Positions 7,553-17,321 of a stretch of 54,163 nt of DNA are shown in pieces; the stretch's first letter is position 1; every line of letters begins with the position of its first letter. The notes beneath the pieces are model-generated. The model was not told the origin of the DNA, did no database searches, and saw nothing but the letters and a program-made list of their open reading frames with translations. Position numbers and translations under genes: made by a program. Where the stretch lies: the NCBI GenBank assembly GCA_015661405.1, contig JACWMK010000013.1:1-54163 (forward strand), written 5' to 3'. The DNA comes from Methanobacterium sp. Lineage in GTDB: Archaea; Methanobacteriota; Methanobacteria; Methanobacteriales; Methanobacteriaceae.

Positions 7553-8545
7553 ATTAAGAGAGAATCATTTATGGCGGTATTATTGTTAAGTGCTATAATA
7601 TTGCCTTTTGGCGCAGGCACAGCCTTTGCCACTAATAATATTACAAATGGGACTTCTAATGGAACAAATCCCACAATTAATCATAATTTAACTAATGTAA
7701 CAGACCAGACTAAAACAGTAGCAAACACTACTAAAGCAGCTGGATCACCTGCTAGTGTAAGTTTCACTAGTAAGCAGATTAACACTGCAGCAGGTAATGT
7801 AACCAAATTTGTTCAAACTAATAACAGATTACCTAACTATGTTACAATTGGCAATGTTGAAGTTACAATGCCACAATTCCTTCAATTAATGACTACCAAC
7901 TTATTGAACATTAACAAGGGATTAAATATTACAGTAACTATTAAAACAGTGACTACTCCTGCTGACCCACCAGAAACAGTTAAAAGTGGAGATATCCAAA
8001 AATCAGAGTACCTCACTTTAGCTCAGAGCATTAAGTCAGCTGGTACAGCACCTGGAATTCTTAACACTACACTCGGTAAAATTAACTTTCAAAACACCAT
8101 ATATACATTCAGTAAAATATTGAATTTCCAAAATATTAACAATAGATTACCTAACTTTGTTTCAGTTAAACCATGGAACACTACAGTTAGCACTACAACT
8201 ACTACAAATACTACAACTTCTAATGTACAATCTATATTAAATGCTATTGGAACTGCAGAAGCTAAATACGCTGATGTGCAGGGACAGTCCAGTGCATCTG
8301 TCATGACCCAGTGTGGTTATGGTGATTGTTGGGCGGATAGTTCTTGGTTGTATGAACATTTAACAGCTAAGGGAATAGAATCCAGAATAATGGAAGCATC
8401 CAATCCTAGTGGTCTCTACTATCTCCATAGATGGACTGAGATTAATATTGGTAATGGATGGGTAGTATGGGATTATGCAAAATATAACTCCCAACATTAC
8501 GGTGAATTAGGTTACGGACCATTTGTAGTTGAGGAAGGATCATAA
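7553..8545 (+). CDS. Secreted pseudomurein endoisopeptidase-like protein (PMBR x2 + transglutaminase-like)
   Basis: Signal peptide, a Thr/Asn-rich linker, two pseudomurein-binding repeats (about residues 70-120 and 150-205, each with an NNRLPN[YF]V core), a Thr linker and a C-terminal transglutaminase/C71-like domain. Counting from ATG 7571 the probable triad is Cys253 (GYGDCWADS), His286 (YYLHRW) and Asp301 (VVWDYA). Known relatives PeiW and PeiP cut the Ala-Lys isopeptide bond of pseudomurein. Here a host cell-wall remodelling role is likely. The start is unusual: a GGAGGCGGT SD sits seven bases before ATT 7553, giving an n-region KRESF before the hydrophobic core, whereas ATG 7571 has a weak SD and leaves the signal peptide without positive charge. 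I annotate from ATT; ATG 7571 is the alternative. Confidence 0.85.
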   Translation: MKRESFMAVLLLSAIILPFGAGTAFATNNITNGTSNGTNPTINHNLTNVTDQTKTVANTTKAAGSPASVSFTSKQINTAAGNVTKFVQTNNRLPNYVTIGNVEVTMPQFLQLMTTNLLNINKGLNITVTIKTVTTPADPPETVKSGDIQKSEYLTLAQSIKSAGTAPGILNTTLGKINFQNTIYTFSKILNFQNINNRLPNFVSVKPWNTTVSTTTTTNTTTSNVQSILNAIGTAEAKYADVQGQSSASVMTQCGYGDCWADSSWLYEHLTAKGIESRIMEASNPSGLYYLHRWTEINIGNGWVVWDYAKYNSQHYGELGYGPFVVEEGS

Positions 8546-9015
8546 AAAAAAATTTAAGTAACTAAATTTTAAATTACCTTCCCTATCTTTTCTTTTTTTG
8601 TACAAAATTTATATAATTGTAAAATATTAAATTTTAAAAACTTATTTTTCTAAATCTACATAATTATTTTATAGTTTAATCCCTGTATTTTGGACTATTA
8701 CTCATATGTAGATTTAAATATTCTTTTTTTTCACCATTCTTAAGAAGTTAATTCATATCTTTTATTCTGTTTTGAACTGTTCATTTCATAAAATTTAATT
8801 CATTTAACAGTTTATTTTTTTCAGATCCATTTAATTGTAATATAAATTTTTAAAGCAGGAACTGAAAAAATTTAAATTTATTAGTTTTTATATATTTAGT
8901 AAATAAAGTGAATAGATTTTTATTTAACAAAACTATCACTTTTTTTTATTTTACGGATTTAAAAAAATATTTATAATGTAAAAAAATTTAGTAATAAAAT
9001 GGGTTGAATATAATA
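8546..9015. other. Intergenic region, no gene seen
   Basis: About 470 very AT-rich bases. A TATA-like TTTATAATG near 8970-8980 probably serves the gene at 9016. Nothing else is supported. Confidence 0.4.
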
Positions 9016-9669
9016 ATGAATATTAATGAAGTGAAATTGAATATTGAAGCAGCTGCTGAGTTGATTAAATCCTTTAATACTGATCATATTAGGATAATTG
9101 AAGCTAAGGAGATTAATAATGAATTAATTGAAAATGATTATTTATATAATAGTTTCAAGGACATTAAGGATGATCTTATAAAAAATAATATTGGTATTTA
9201 TTATAATCCCATTATTGGTGTAAGAGGAATTAGTTATTATCCAAATCTTAGTAAGTATATGTGTGAATTAGAGGATTGGGCTGAGAGTGAGTATAAGAAA
9301 TTAATGGATGAAGCTATAGTTAATCCAGATTTATATGCACAAGTATTCTTTAAATCATTATTAGAACTTAAAGAGTGTAAATATAGTTATGATGAGGAAA
9401 GTTATACATTACATACCCGTTATAAAGGGGAAGGAACATATCATAGAATTGATATTACTTTATATCAATTCAAAAATCTAGTTAATGTAAATATATTAGA
9501 GGTTTCAGGTAAGAAATCATCTTATATTATTGTTGATGATAATGGTAAGGAGAAGTATTTATCAGTTTGGAAAACTGCATATGAATCTGAACATGCGGAT
9601 ATAATATTAAATAGTGTTAAAAATGGATTAACTGCTGAGGAGTTAATGTCTGATGAAATAATATTCTAA
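9016..9669 (+). CDS. Hypothetical protein, soluble, about 217 residues
   Basis: Starts at ATG 9016 behind GGGTTGA; an in-frame TTG at 9004 is possible. The product has no signal peptide or membrane segment and is acidic and helical in its N-terminal two thirds (DIKDDLIKNNIGIYYNPIIG, ELEDWAESEYKKLMDEAI). The C-terminal third reads as beta-rich (YTLHTRYKGEGTYHRIDITL). No family is recognised. Codon use matches the neighbours. It stands alone between AT-rich gaps. Confidence 0.6.
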   Translation: MNINEVKLNIEAAAELIKSFNTDHIRIIEAKEINNELIENDYLYNSFKDIKDDLIKNNIGIYYNPIIGVRGISYYPNLSKYMCELEDWAESEYKKLMDEAIVNPDLYAQVFFKSLLELKECKYSYDEESYTLHTRYKGEGTYHRIDITLYQFKNLVNVNILEVSGKKSSYIIVDDNGKEKYLSVWKTAYESEHADIILNSVKNGLTAEELMSDEIIF

Positions 9670-9904
9670 AAATAATCTTTATTTAATTAATTTTGAATTT
9701 AAATTTTTTATTATAACTCTTAATTTATTACTTTATAATGTATTTAGAGGTACTATTTGGGTGTAAATTTGGTGAAAATATTTTATACTATGAATGATAA
9801 ACTTAAATTTAATTATGGTAAATTATTAAATAAATAGAAAATAACTAAAAAAAAATATATCTAAAAAAAAAATATTTTATAAAAAAAAATGAGGGATGAT
9901 TTCA

Positions 9905-10267
9905 ATGAAGAAAATAGCTATACTATGCATTTTCGCAGTGTTACTTGGCTCAACCGCACCGATCTATGCAGCCGACCCAAACTCAACTAGCGGCACTCAA
10001 GTGGTTCAAAATAATGATCCACAATTATATCAGGATTTAAATAATATATATCAACAGGTGACTCAGAATCCTGGTCAAATAACTAATTTATTCCAGAATT
10101 CCAGTGTTCAAAATCAGATTCAACAGTGGTTACAGAATCCTGGTGTTCAAAGTCAAATAGATCAAGTACTGCAGAATCCAACTGTACAGAATGATTTGAA
10201 TATTTTATTCCAGAATAAAAATATTAAAAATGATTTGAATAAAATATTGGATAATAGTAGTAATTAA
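9905..10267 (+). CDS. Small secreted protein with tandem 13-residue repeats
   Basis: ATG 9905 follows GAGGGATGAT; the upstream in-frame ATG at 9896 overlaps that ribosome site. The 120-residue product has a signal peptide (MKKIAILCIFAVLLGSTAPI, cut near YA-ADP). The mature part carries about four consecutive repeats of roughly 13 residues, consensus [VI]-x-[NS]-x-[IL]-x-x-x-[LI]-x-[QD]-N-x: VQNQIQQWLQNPG, VQSQIDQVLQNPT, VQNDLNILFQNKN, IKNDLNKILDNSS. A heptad-like hydrophobic pattern suggests a helical rod. No family is known to me. Confidence 0.75.
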   Translation: MKKIAILCIFAVLLGSTAPIYAADPNSTSGTQVVQNNDPQLYQDLNNIYQQVTQNPGQITNLFQNSSVQNQIQQWLQNPGVQSQIDQVLQNPTVQNDLNILFQNKNIKNDLNKILDNSSN

Positions 10268-10513
10268 AAAATTTATTTTTTAACTCTATTTTTTTCTCCT
10301 TTTTTTTTAAAAAACTTTTTTTATATTAATTCAATGAATTATGTAATATCGTTAATTTTTTTTTAATAATAAAATCAAGAGATTTGATATTATTAAATTA
10401 ATATAATAATACTTAAATAGGTATAAAGGTATAATTTATTATTGTAAATTTAATTAGATTACCACTAGTACTTTCTGCTTTAAATGCATATTCTGATTTG
10501 AGGTTAGATAAAA

Positions 10514-11669
10514 ATGTCTGATAAGATAATTAAAGTCCTTTTAATTGAAGACAATACTGCAGATATTAATCTAATCCGAGATATGTTGAATGAAACTAAA
10601 AATAATAATTTTCAGATAATAAATTGTAAAACTCTTAATGATGGAATTATACAATTAAGTAATAATGATTTTAATGTTATATTATTAGATCTAGGACTTC
10701 CTGATAGTCAAGGTATTGAATCCTTCCTTAAATTATATGAACATGAGAAGAAAATTCCCATCATAATATTAACTGGATTGGAAAATGAAGAGAATGCAAT
10801 CCATGCTACTCAAAATGGTGCCCAGGATTATTTAATTAAAGGTCAAAGCAATGATTTTATGACGCATTCAATTCAATATAGTATTGAAAGAAAAAATACT
10901 GAAGAAAAACTCAAAAATTATCAGTTACACTTGGAAGAGATGGTTGAAAATAGAACTATTCAATTAGAGAATGTTATCAAAAAATTGGAACTTGAAATAA
11001 TTGATCATAATAAAACAGAGGATCAACTCAAAAAGACTGTTCAAGAAAAAGAAATTCTACTCCAAGAAGTTCATCATCGAGTGAAGAATAATATGCAGAT
11101 AATCTCTAGTTTATTAAGTCTTCAAGCGATGCATTTAGATGATGAAGAGATGATAGATTTATTACATGATAGTCAAAACAGGATAAGATCCATGGCCATG
11201 GTTCATGAGAAACTTTACATGTCGAAGGATCTATCCCATATTAACATGTCGGAATATTAAAAAATTAGTTTTAACATTATTTGATTCATATTCAACTAAG
11301 AAATCTCAAATAATGCCCATATTAGAATTGGATGATATATTTATGAATATTGAAATGGGAATACCCTGTGGCATTATAATAAATGAATTAGTCTCAAATA
11401 GTTTAAAATATGCATTCCCCGATGATAATAAAGGAACCGTATTTGTAGGGTTAAAAGATAAGGGAGACATGTATGAATTAATGGTTAGTGATAATGGAGT
11501 GGGGATACCTGAAAACTTCAATTTCGATGAAACACCTGAAACTTTAGGATTAATGCTAGTTAATTCATTGATAAGTCAATTAAATGGTAATATAACATTT
11601 AATCAGGATTATAAAACTGAATTTAAAATTAATTTTAAAAATAAAGAAGATGAAATAATAATGAATTAA
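10514..11669 (+). pseudogene. Response regulator-histidine kinase hybrid (REC-HisKA_2-HATPase), frameshifted
   Basis: ATG 10514 behind GAGGTTAGAT. Residues 1-125 are a receiver domain (phospho-Asp59 in VILLDLGLPDS; Lys109), then a coiled coil (125-180), then a HisKA_2 box with the phospho-His at about 188 (LQEVHHRVKNNMQIISS). The frame stops at TAA 11258-11260 after HINMSEY. The next frame resumes at once with IKKLVLTLFDSYSTKK and gives a complete ATPase domain (N-box INELVSNSLKYAFPD, G-box DNGVGIP) to 11669. Restoring TATATT from TATT at about 11256 would heal it, so two bases have probably been lost. It could be a recent pseudogene or an assembly error. In-frame length would be about 385 residues, normal for this family. 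Confidence 0.85.
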
Positions 11670-11676
11670 AAAATTT

Positions 11677-12807
11677 TTATGCGAATCTGCTGATAACTTT
11701 CTCTAAAAAGCTTTGCTCTAAATATACTGCTTTCTCTGGACACATTTCCATACAACATAAGCAATTAATGCATTCACTGTAATCAATATCAGGGATAACT
11801 ACATTATCGGTGATAGCGTTAACTGGGCAACTTTCAATGCATTTACCACATTTAATGCAGTCTCCTTCTTTAATTACTGGTCTTGTCCACATGAGGTTTA
11901 ATAAACCCCTCATAATGGGTTCTGGAATCCTATTCATGGTACCTGCAATGTTAGGTGGCCATTTAAAATCTTTAATAACAGGCATATCAAATAAATTATC
12001 TATATCATCTATATTAACTTCTCCTAAACCTTGATCATAAGCTATTTTATTAACTGGTACTTTTAAAGGATTTTTACCTAACATGTGACATATATAACTA
12101 TCCAGTGCTAATCCATCCGTTGATGCTAGTATTAAACCTAAATCAAAGGGTTTACCCGCGGCTGGTCCCATTCCCTGCATAGCTACTATTCCATCCACAA
12201 TATTCAATTGAGGTTTAGTTAAAGCAAATATATCCACTACGAGTTCAGCAAAATTCATGGGTTTAGGTGCTAATTTATGATATTCCGTTTTCCTTTGACC
12301 CGGAATTGATCCATACATATTCTTAATTGCACACGTGAATACGGTGAGGCTATGCGTTTTAAGTTTAGGTAAATTAATTAAACAATCACAATCCAAAACG
12401 GGTTTAGCTATATAATATTTCCGACCATTACGCTCCTTAATATATACACCGGATTTCTCAAAGTTAACAAGCTCCACATCCAAACGATTACAAACTTCAC
12501 TATAACCAGTGACATCCCAGTAACGTTTTAAACCTTCAGCCGCTCCCCCGTGACTATCACCAACCAAAGCTACACCCCCAGCATCCTGAACAATATTTAT
12601 AACTGCTTCTAGAACCTGGGGATGAGTGGTTATACCTTCCTCTGGTGGTTTAGCTTGCAGCATATTCGGTTTAATTAAAACAGTATCCCCAGATTTTATA
12701 AAAGCAGATACTCCACCCAAATCATTTACAACGGATTGAACTGCTTTCTCTACATATTCAAGATTATAAGAAGGACATTCTCCAATAGAAACTACAGATT
12801 TTTTCAT
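11677..12807 (-). CDS. DUF362 domain protein with two C-terminal 4Fe-4S clusters
   Basis: A 376-residue protein starting at ATG 12807 behind AAGGAATTGA. The N-terminal 270 residues form the DUF362 domain (VLIKPNMLQAKPPEEGITTH, VGDSHGG, LINLPKLKTHSLT, IVDGIVAMQGMGPAAGKPFD). The C-terminus has two ferredoxin motifs, CIKCGKCIESCP and CINCLCCMEMCP, for two [4Fe-4S] clusters. Function in methanogens is not established; it is a likely cytoplasmic iron-sulfur protein. It follows the CbiO genes on the same strand after a 47-base gap. Confidence 0.9.
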   Translation of the reverse strand: MKKSVVSIGECPSYNLEYVEKAVQSVVNDLGGVSAFIKSGDTVLIKPNMLQAKPPEEGITTHPQVLEAVINIVQDAGGVALVGDSHGGAAEGLKRYWDVTGYSEVCNRLDVELVNFEKSGVYIKERNGRKYYIAKPVLDCDCLINLPKLKTHSLTVFTCAIKNMYGSIPGQRKTEYHKLAPKPMNFAELVVDIFALTKPQLNIVDGIVAMQGMGPAAGKPFDLGLILASTDGLALDSYICHMLGKNPLKVPVNKIAYDQGLGEVNIDDIDNLFDMPVIKDFKWPPNIAGTMNRIPEPIMRGLLNLMWTRPVIKEGDCIKCGKCIESCPVNAITDNVVIPDIDYSECINCLCCMEMCPEKAVYLEQSFLEKVISRFA

Positions 12808-12854
12808 GATGATTCAATTCCTTTTTATAAAAAAATATTGATTTAACCTTTTTT

Positions 12855-13691
12855 TTATTTAAATTCTTCTTTAATTTTTTTTCTTGCTTCACCTATAGTG
12901 AGTGGGTAGGGTTTACTAAAGGGTAATTCATCCTTCTTCTCAAGGATCTCCATGAGATGAGCGATACGAGGAAGTCTTAAATTAGCTTCACGTATAGTTT
13001 TAACATCTTTAAATACTTCTTGAGGACTTCCTTCTTTTATGATTTTACCTTTACTTATAATATACATATTGGAAGCGTATAAGGGTACCATGTCAACGTC
13101 ATGAGTAGAGATTATAATAGTCATCCCTTCCCGGTTGAGTTCATAGAGTAAACCCATTATTTGGGATGCTCCTTTAGGATCCAAACCAGATGTGGGTTCA
13201 TCTAACACCATGATCTTCGGTTGCATAGCGAGTATACCTGCAATGGCTACTTTCTTCTTCTCACCACCACTTAAATGATGAGGTGGTTTTTTTTCAACTC
13301 CCTCCATACTCACCTTTTTTAAAGCTTCTTTAACTCTTAACTCAACTTCTTCAAGGGGTAAACCAATATTCATCGGTCCGAAGGCTACATCCTCCATTAC
13401 AGTGGGTGCAAATAATTGATCATCCGGATTCTGGAATACTATACCAATTTTTTGTCTAATACTAATGAGATTCTTTTTATCATATTTAATCTCAGTTCCA
13501 TCTATGAATATGCATCCACTACTGGGTTTTAAAATCCCATTGAAATGTAGGAAAAGAGTTGATTTACCTGCACCATTGGGACCTAATAAGGCAACAATTT
13601 TACCTTCCTCTACTTGGAAATTAACTTTATCTAAAGCTTGAGTGCCGTCAGGATAATGATAACTGATGTTTTTAGTTTCAATAATATTCAT
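12855..13691 (-). CDS. cbiO: ECF cobalt/nickel transporter ATPase CbiO (second copy)
   Basis: A 278-residue ATPase from ATG 13691 with GGTGGATC just upstream. It has Walker A GPNGAGKST, Q-loop VFQNPDDQLFAPTV (the QNPDDQ motif is typical of ECF A-subunits), signature LSGGEKKKVAIAGILA, Walker B IMVLDEPTSGLDP and STHDVDMVP. It is a close paralogue of 14179-15021, diverged mainly at the C-terminus. Two full MNQ sets lie upstream, so two ATPases allow one per transporter or a heterodimer. Energises Co2+ or Ni2+ uptake at the inner face of the membrane. Confidence 0.92.
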   Translation of the reverse strand: MNIIETKNISYHYPDGTQALDKVNFQVEEGKIVALLGPNGAGKSTLFLHFNGILKPSSGCIFIDGTEIKYDKKNLISIRQKIGIVFQNPDDQLFAPTVMEDVAFGPMNIGLPLEEVELRVKEALKKVSMEGVEKKPPHHLSGGEKKKVAIAGILAMQPKIMVLDEPTSGLDPKGASQIMGLLYELNREGMTIIISTHDVDMVPLYASNMYIISKGKIIKEGSPQEVFKDVKTIREANLRLPRIAHLMEILEKKDELPFSKPYPLTIGEARKKIKEEFK

Positions 13692-14178
13692 GATCCACCT
13701 ATAAATTTCATTATTAATTCTATATTATAAATTCAAATGTTTAATGATTTCATTTTATTATCTTGTATAAACTAATAATCTTGAATTATAATTTTTTATA
13801 TTCCTCTTAAATTAGTTGATTCGTACCTAAATTTTTGATGATAGTTGTTATATTAGCAGATTTGATGGTATAATCCCAACTAGACCATAACTAGATAAAT
13901 AGTTTTATATAAATGATGACTCCAGTTAATCAATGGATTTATTTTACAGTTCTGATACTTAAAATATCTCTATTAAATTGTTCATATTTAAGAAAAACAG
14001 TAAATGATGGAAGAATAGATATTTGCAAGACTTAAGCTGAATATCAAAATGTTAAGACAATAGCTCTAAATTACATGTTACAAAAGAGAATTGGATATGA
14101 CAAGTTAATGAATAAATATAAATTAAAAAAAAATAGTATTGGGAATTATTTTCTCTACTGATTCTCATTAAATGTATT
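13692..14178. other. Intergenic region between the two cbiO copies
   Basis: About 490 bases of AT-rich sequence separate the two ATPase genes, long for an operon. A promoter for the downstream cbiO is likely. No open frame or RNA gene was seen. Confidence 0.4.
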
Positions 14179-15021
14179 TTAAATTAAATTCTGTTCAAGA
14201 ACTCTTCTCCTAGCTTCACCAATGGTGAGAGGATATGGTGGTTTACATGAGGATAATCCATTCTTCTTATTTAGTATCTCCATGAGATGAGCTATGCGTG
14301 GAAGTCTTAAATTAGCATCACGTATGGTGGTAGCATCTTTAAATATTTCTTGAGGACTACCTTCTTTTATAATCGTACCTTTACTCATTATATAAACTTT
14401 CGAAGCATATAATGGAACCATATCAACGTCATGAGTTGATATCACAATAGTAATTCCTTTCTGATTAAGTTCATAAAGTAACTTCATTATCTGGGATGCC
14501 CCTTTAGGATCCAATCCGGCAGTGGGTTCATCTAACACCATAATTTTAGGCTGCATAGCCAATATACCCGCGATAGCTACTTTCTTCTTCTCACCACCAC
14601 TTAATTGATGGGGTGCTTTTCTTTCAACTCCCTCCAATCCCACGCTTTTTAAAGATTCTTTAACTCTTTCATTAATTTCATTATTAGGTAATCCTATATT
14701 CAAAGGACCATAAGCCACATCCTCCTTTACAGTGGGTGCAATTAATTGATCATCAGGATTCTGGAATACGATACCTAATTTTTGTCTAATTTTAAGGAGG
14801 GTTTTTTTATCATATTTCACTTCATCTCCATCAACAAATATGGTTCCTTTACTTGGTTTTATAATCCCATTAAAATGGAGGAAAAGAGTAGATTTACCTG
14901 CCCCATTTGCTCCTAATAGAGCTACTTTTGAACCTTCCTCAACTTTAAAATTAACATTATGCAAAGCTGGGGTGCCGTCAGGATAATGATAACTAATGTT
15001 CTTTGTTTCAATAATATTCAT
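14179..15021 (-). CDS. cbiO: ECF cobalt transporter ATPase CbiO (first copy)
   Basis: A 280-residue A-subunit from ATG 15021. Motifs are Walker A GANGAGKST, VFQNPDDQLIAPTV, LSGGEKKKVAIAGILA, IMVLDEPTAGLDP and STHDVDMVP. It follows the CbiQ gene at 15108 by 86 bases and completes a CbiM-CbiN-CbiQ-CbiO set on the minus strand. The opening 16 residues MNIIETKNISYHYPDG are identical in the second copy at 12855-13691, and most of the remaining sequence is shared, so the pair arose by duplication. Confidence 0.93.
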   Translation of the reverse strand: MNIIETKNISYHYPDGTPALHNVNFKVEEGSKVALLGANGAGKSTLFLHFNGIIKPSKGTIFVDGDEVKYDKKTLLKIRQKLGIVFQNPDDQLIAPTVKEDVAYGPLNIGLPNNEINERVKESLKSVGLEGVERKAPHQLSGGEKKKVAIAGILAMQPKIMVLDEPTAGLDPKGASQIMKLLYELNQKGITIVISTHDVDMVPLYASKVYIMSKGTIIKEGSPQEIFKDATTIRDANLRLPRIAHLMEILNKKNGLSSCKPPYPLTIGEARRRVLEQNLI

Positions 15022-15107
15022 AAATAATCTTACCCAATTTTATTTTTTTACTAGTAAGATGAGTATTTTTAATAATAATTTATTAATTTACAATCTTTTA
15101 TTTAATT

Positions 15108-15899
15108 TTACAAGACCCTAAAACTTCCAGTGAGATAAACTCCAACGGAAAGCACAAACTCAAATAATAAAAGTACAACTAAATTTCTGACGGGTATACC
15201 TTTAATACTATCATGATCATCCATAGTATTTAATTTGCCATTATAACATCTTGATTGCATTGAAACATATGATTTCTCACCTATAGTCCAAGTTCTAATA
15301 AAAATATTAGCTATTAACATTCCCATAGATTGATAATACTTCTTCAAACCGGCAGAGTAACCAAGACGTGTTTGCTGAGCTTGATACATCCTAAGAGCTT
15401 CATCAATAGATATAAACACATAACGATACATTAGCATGGTAATTTCTAAAAGTTCTTCAGGGAACTTAAAATCTTCCAATACTGAAAAAATTTCTGGAAG
15501 AGGAGTAGTAAGACCTAAGAATGCCAAACATGCAAAACCACCCATCATCCTAGCAAAAACTAGAAAACCAAGGTTAAAACCACTCACAGTCACCCCTAAG
15601 TTAAATACACCTAGAGTATAAATGTAGGAACCAGTTCCAAACCAAAAAGCCATGAAAATAAATGTAATTGAAGCAAAAGTCAAAGGTACTGTAACGAATT
15701 TTAAATAGAATTTAGCTGGAATTTTAGCTCTAAATAAAATAATAAAAGAAACTAATATAAATATAGTTAAGGGTATGACTGGTGACGTTGAAACCAGACT
15801 CACTATCATAGTTATAATTCCAAATAACACTTTATAATAAGTATTCACATTTCTAATAGCATTAGATTGCGCATAACGATCCAGAAAATCTTCAAACAT
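15108..15899 (-). CDS. cbiQ: ECF cobalt transporter transmembrane subunit CbiQ
   Basis: A 263-residue EcfT-type protein: an N-terminal DRYAQSNAIRNVNTYYKVLF segment, four to five membrane helices, and two conserved coupling helices with Ala-Arg-Gly-type motifs, here QAQQTRLGYSAG and SMQSRCYNGK. These short motifs transmit ATPase movement to the S-component. Located between CbiN (16009-16344) and CbiO (14179-15021) in a five-gene minus-strand order. Confidence 0.92.
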   Translation of the reverse strand: MFEDFLDRYAQSNAIRNVNTYYKVLFGIITMIVSLVSTSPVIPLTIFILVSFIILFRAKIPAKFYLKFVTVPLTFASITFIFMAFWFGTGSYIYTLGVFNLGVTVSGFNLGFLVFARMMGGFACLAFLGLTTPLPEIFSVLEDFKFPEELLEITMLMYRYVFISIDEALRMYQAQQTRLGYSAGLKKYYQSMGMLIANIFIRTWTIGEKSYVSMQSRCYNGKLNTMDDHDSIKGIPVRNLVVLLLFEFVLSVGVYLTGSFRVL

Positions 15900-16008
15900 T
15901 TTTCAAATTACACCACTTAAGTACATTCATAATATTCTAAATAAAAAATTTAGAAAAAATGAATTAAAAAAGAAATTTTAAATTCTTTTTAATCTAAATT
16001 CATTTTTT

Positions 16009-16344
16009 TTATATATTTTCCTCTGTCCATTCCTCAACTTTCTTATGTTTTTTTATTTCTTGTCTTCTTATTCTACCTTGTACATGGAATATTCCACAGA
16101 AATATCCTAGAATCGCTCCACCAATACAAGCTTGCATAGCGAATAAACCACTTTCTATATCACTGTTTGGTGGTGTCCATAGATACGTGACCCAAGGATG
16201 ATAACCATGTGCTAACATGTAAGCTGGTCCAGCATCATCTGACCCTAATCCGGAAACAGAGCTGGGATTGAAGAGTAGAGGGTATGCTACTAATCCACAA
16301 ATAATCACTACAAAAAGTATATTTCTCTTATTCCATAAACCCAT
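16009..16344 (-). CDS. cbiN: Cobalt transport protein CbiN
   Basis: Started at ATG 16344, which has GGAGGCGA seven bases upstream; the stop of cbiM at 16346 is adjacent, so the genes are coupled. The 111-residue product has an N-terminal helix (NILFVVIICGLVAYPLLF), an extracytoplasmic loop with the SDDAG and HGYHPWVTYLWTPPNSDIES stretch, and a second helix (LFAMQACIGGAILGYFCG). The PW..LW.PP..[DE]IES pattern identifies true CbiN rather than the PDGLE-type NikN, so this transporter is cobalt-type. Confidence 0.9.
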   Translation of the reverse strand: MGLWNKRNILFVVIICGLVAYPLLFNPSSVSGLGSDDAGPAYMLAHGYHPWVTYLWTPPNSDIESGLFAMQACIGGAILGYFCGIFHVQGRIRRQEIKKHKKVEEWTEENI

Positions 16345-16345
16345 T

Positions 16346-17068
16346 TTAATTCGCCTCCGGTACTTTTTTTGGAGGTTCATCTGATTCTTCATCATCATAT
16401 CTTGATGCATCTTCTGCTTTTATAACTTTTAAAGTTACTAATAGGTCAGGTCGTGACCTCATGATGTAATCAAATATTATAACTGTTAGGAAACTTTCTG
16501 CTATTGAAATTGGTATTTGAGTGTAGGAGTATATGATCATCATTTTAACCCAAGCTGCCGCAAATGTGGGTACGGGGAACGCCATTCCAAGTTCTGTTGC
16601 GGCAGTTACATAAGTCATCCAGTCACCTACAAATGCGGCTAGGAATATTGCTACTCCATATCCAGCGCCAAATTTTTTAGCTATTTTCCATGCGAAAACA
16701 GCGCAAAATGGTCCAACAACACCCATGGAGAAGTCATTAGCCCCTAGTGTGGTTATTCCCCCATGAGCTAATACTAAAGCTTGGAAAACAAGTATAGGTA
16801 CACAAATGGCACTTATAACGGTAGCTCCAAAAAATACTGCTCCTAAACCGTTACCCGTGGGATGAGATGAACTTCCCGTAACGGATGGTACATGTAAAGA
16901 TGACATGATAAAAATAAATGCTCCACATACTGCTAATAATGGAGTCATTTCTGGGTGTTCTTTTCTAATTTTTCTTATTTGAAGTACACCGTGATAAATA
17001 AAGGGTATAGCAAGCGCATACCAGAATACACACCAATACCATGGTAAAAATCCTTCAGCTATATGCAT
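16346..17068 (-). CDS. cbiM: Cobalt ECF transporter substrate-binding component CbiM
   Basis: A 240-residue protein with about seven hydrophobic segments, starting MHIAEGFLPWYWC at ATG 17068 behind GGGGAATGAG. The conserved N-terminal Met-His, buried with a further His (SLHVPSVTGSSSHPTGNGLG), binds the metal in known CbiM/NikM structures. The AEGFLP start is typical of cobalt CbiM. First gene of the CbiM-N-Q-O-O order. No cobalamin-type riboswitch was seen upstream. Confidence 0.92.
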   Translation of the reverse strand: MHIAEGFLPWYWCVFWYALAIPFIYHGVLQIRKIRKEHPEMTPLLAVCGAFIFIMSSLHVPSVTGSSSHPTGNGLGAVFFGATVISAICVPILVFQALVLAHGGITTLGANDFSMGVVGPFCAVFAWKIAKKFGAGYGVAIFLAAFVGDWMTYVTAATELGMAFPVPTFAAAWVKMMIIYSYTQIPISIAESFLTVIIFDYIMRSRPDLLVTLKVIKAEDASRYDDEESDEPPKKVPEAN

Positions 17069-17321
17069 TTCTCATTCCCCTTAATTTTCATTATCATTAA
17101 ACTATTCATTCTTTTTAATCCTCCAAAAAAACATTATTTAATTCAGTCTATTTTTTTTTCACGTTTAATTGGTTTGGAGAAATAGCATATAAATGTTTCC
17201 ATTTTAATTGATAAAAATTCAAGTAAAACTGATTTCATAAATAATCTAAAAGTAAAATAAAAAATTAGGTATTCATAATCCCTCATTTGAATCGAATTTC
17301 TATAAATAAAGGTGATAAATC

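Noticed and set aside
9771..9837. Tiny frame MKIFYTMNDKLKFNYGKLLNK after GGTG
   Set aside because: 21 codons with the SD overlapping the start and no support beyond that.
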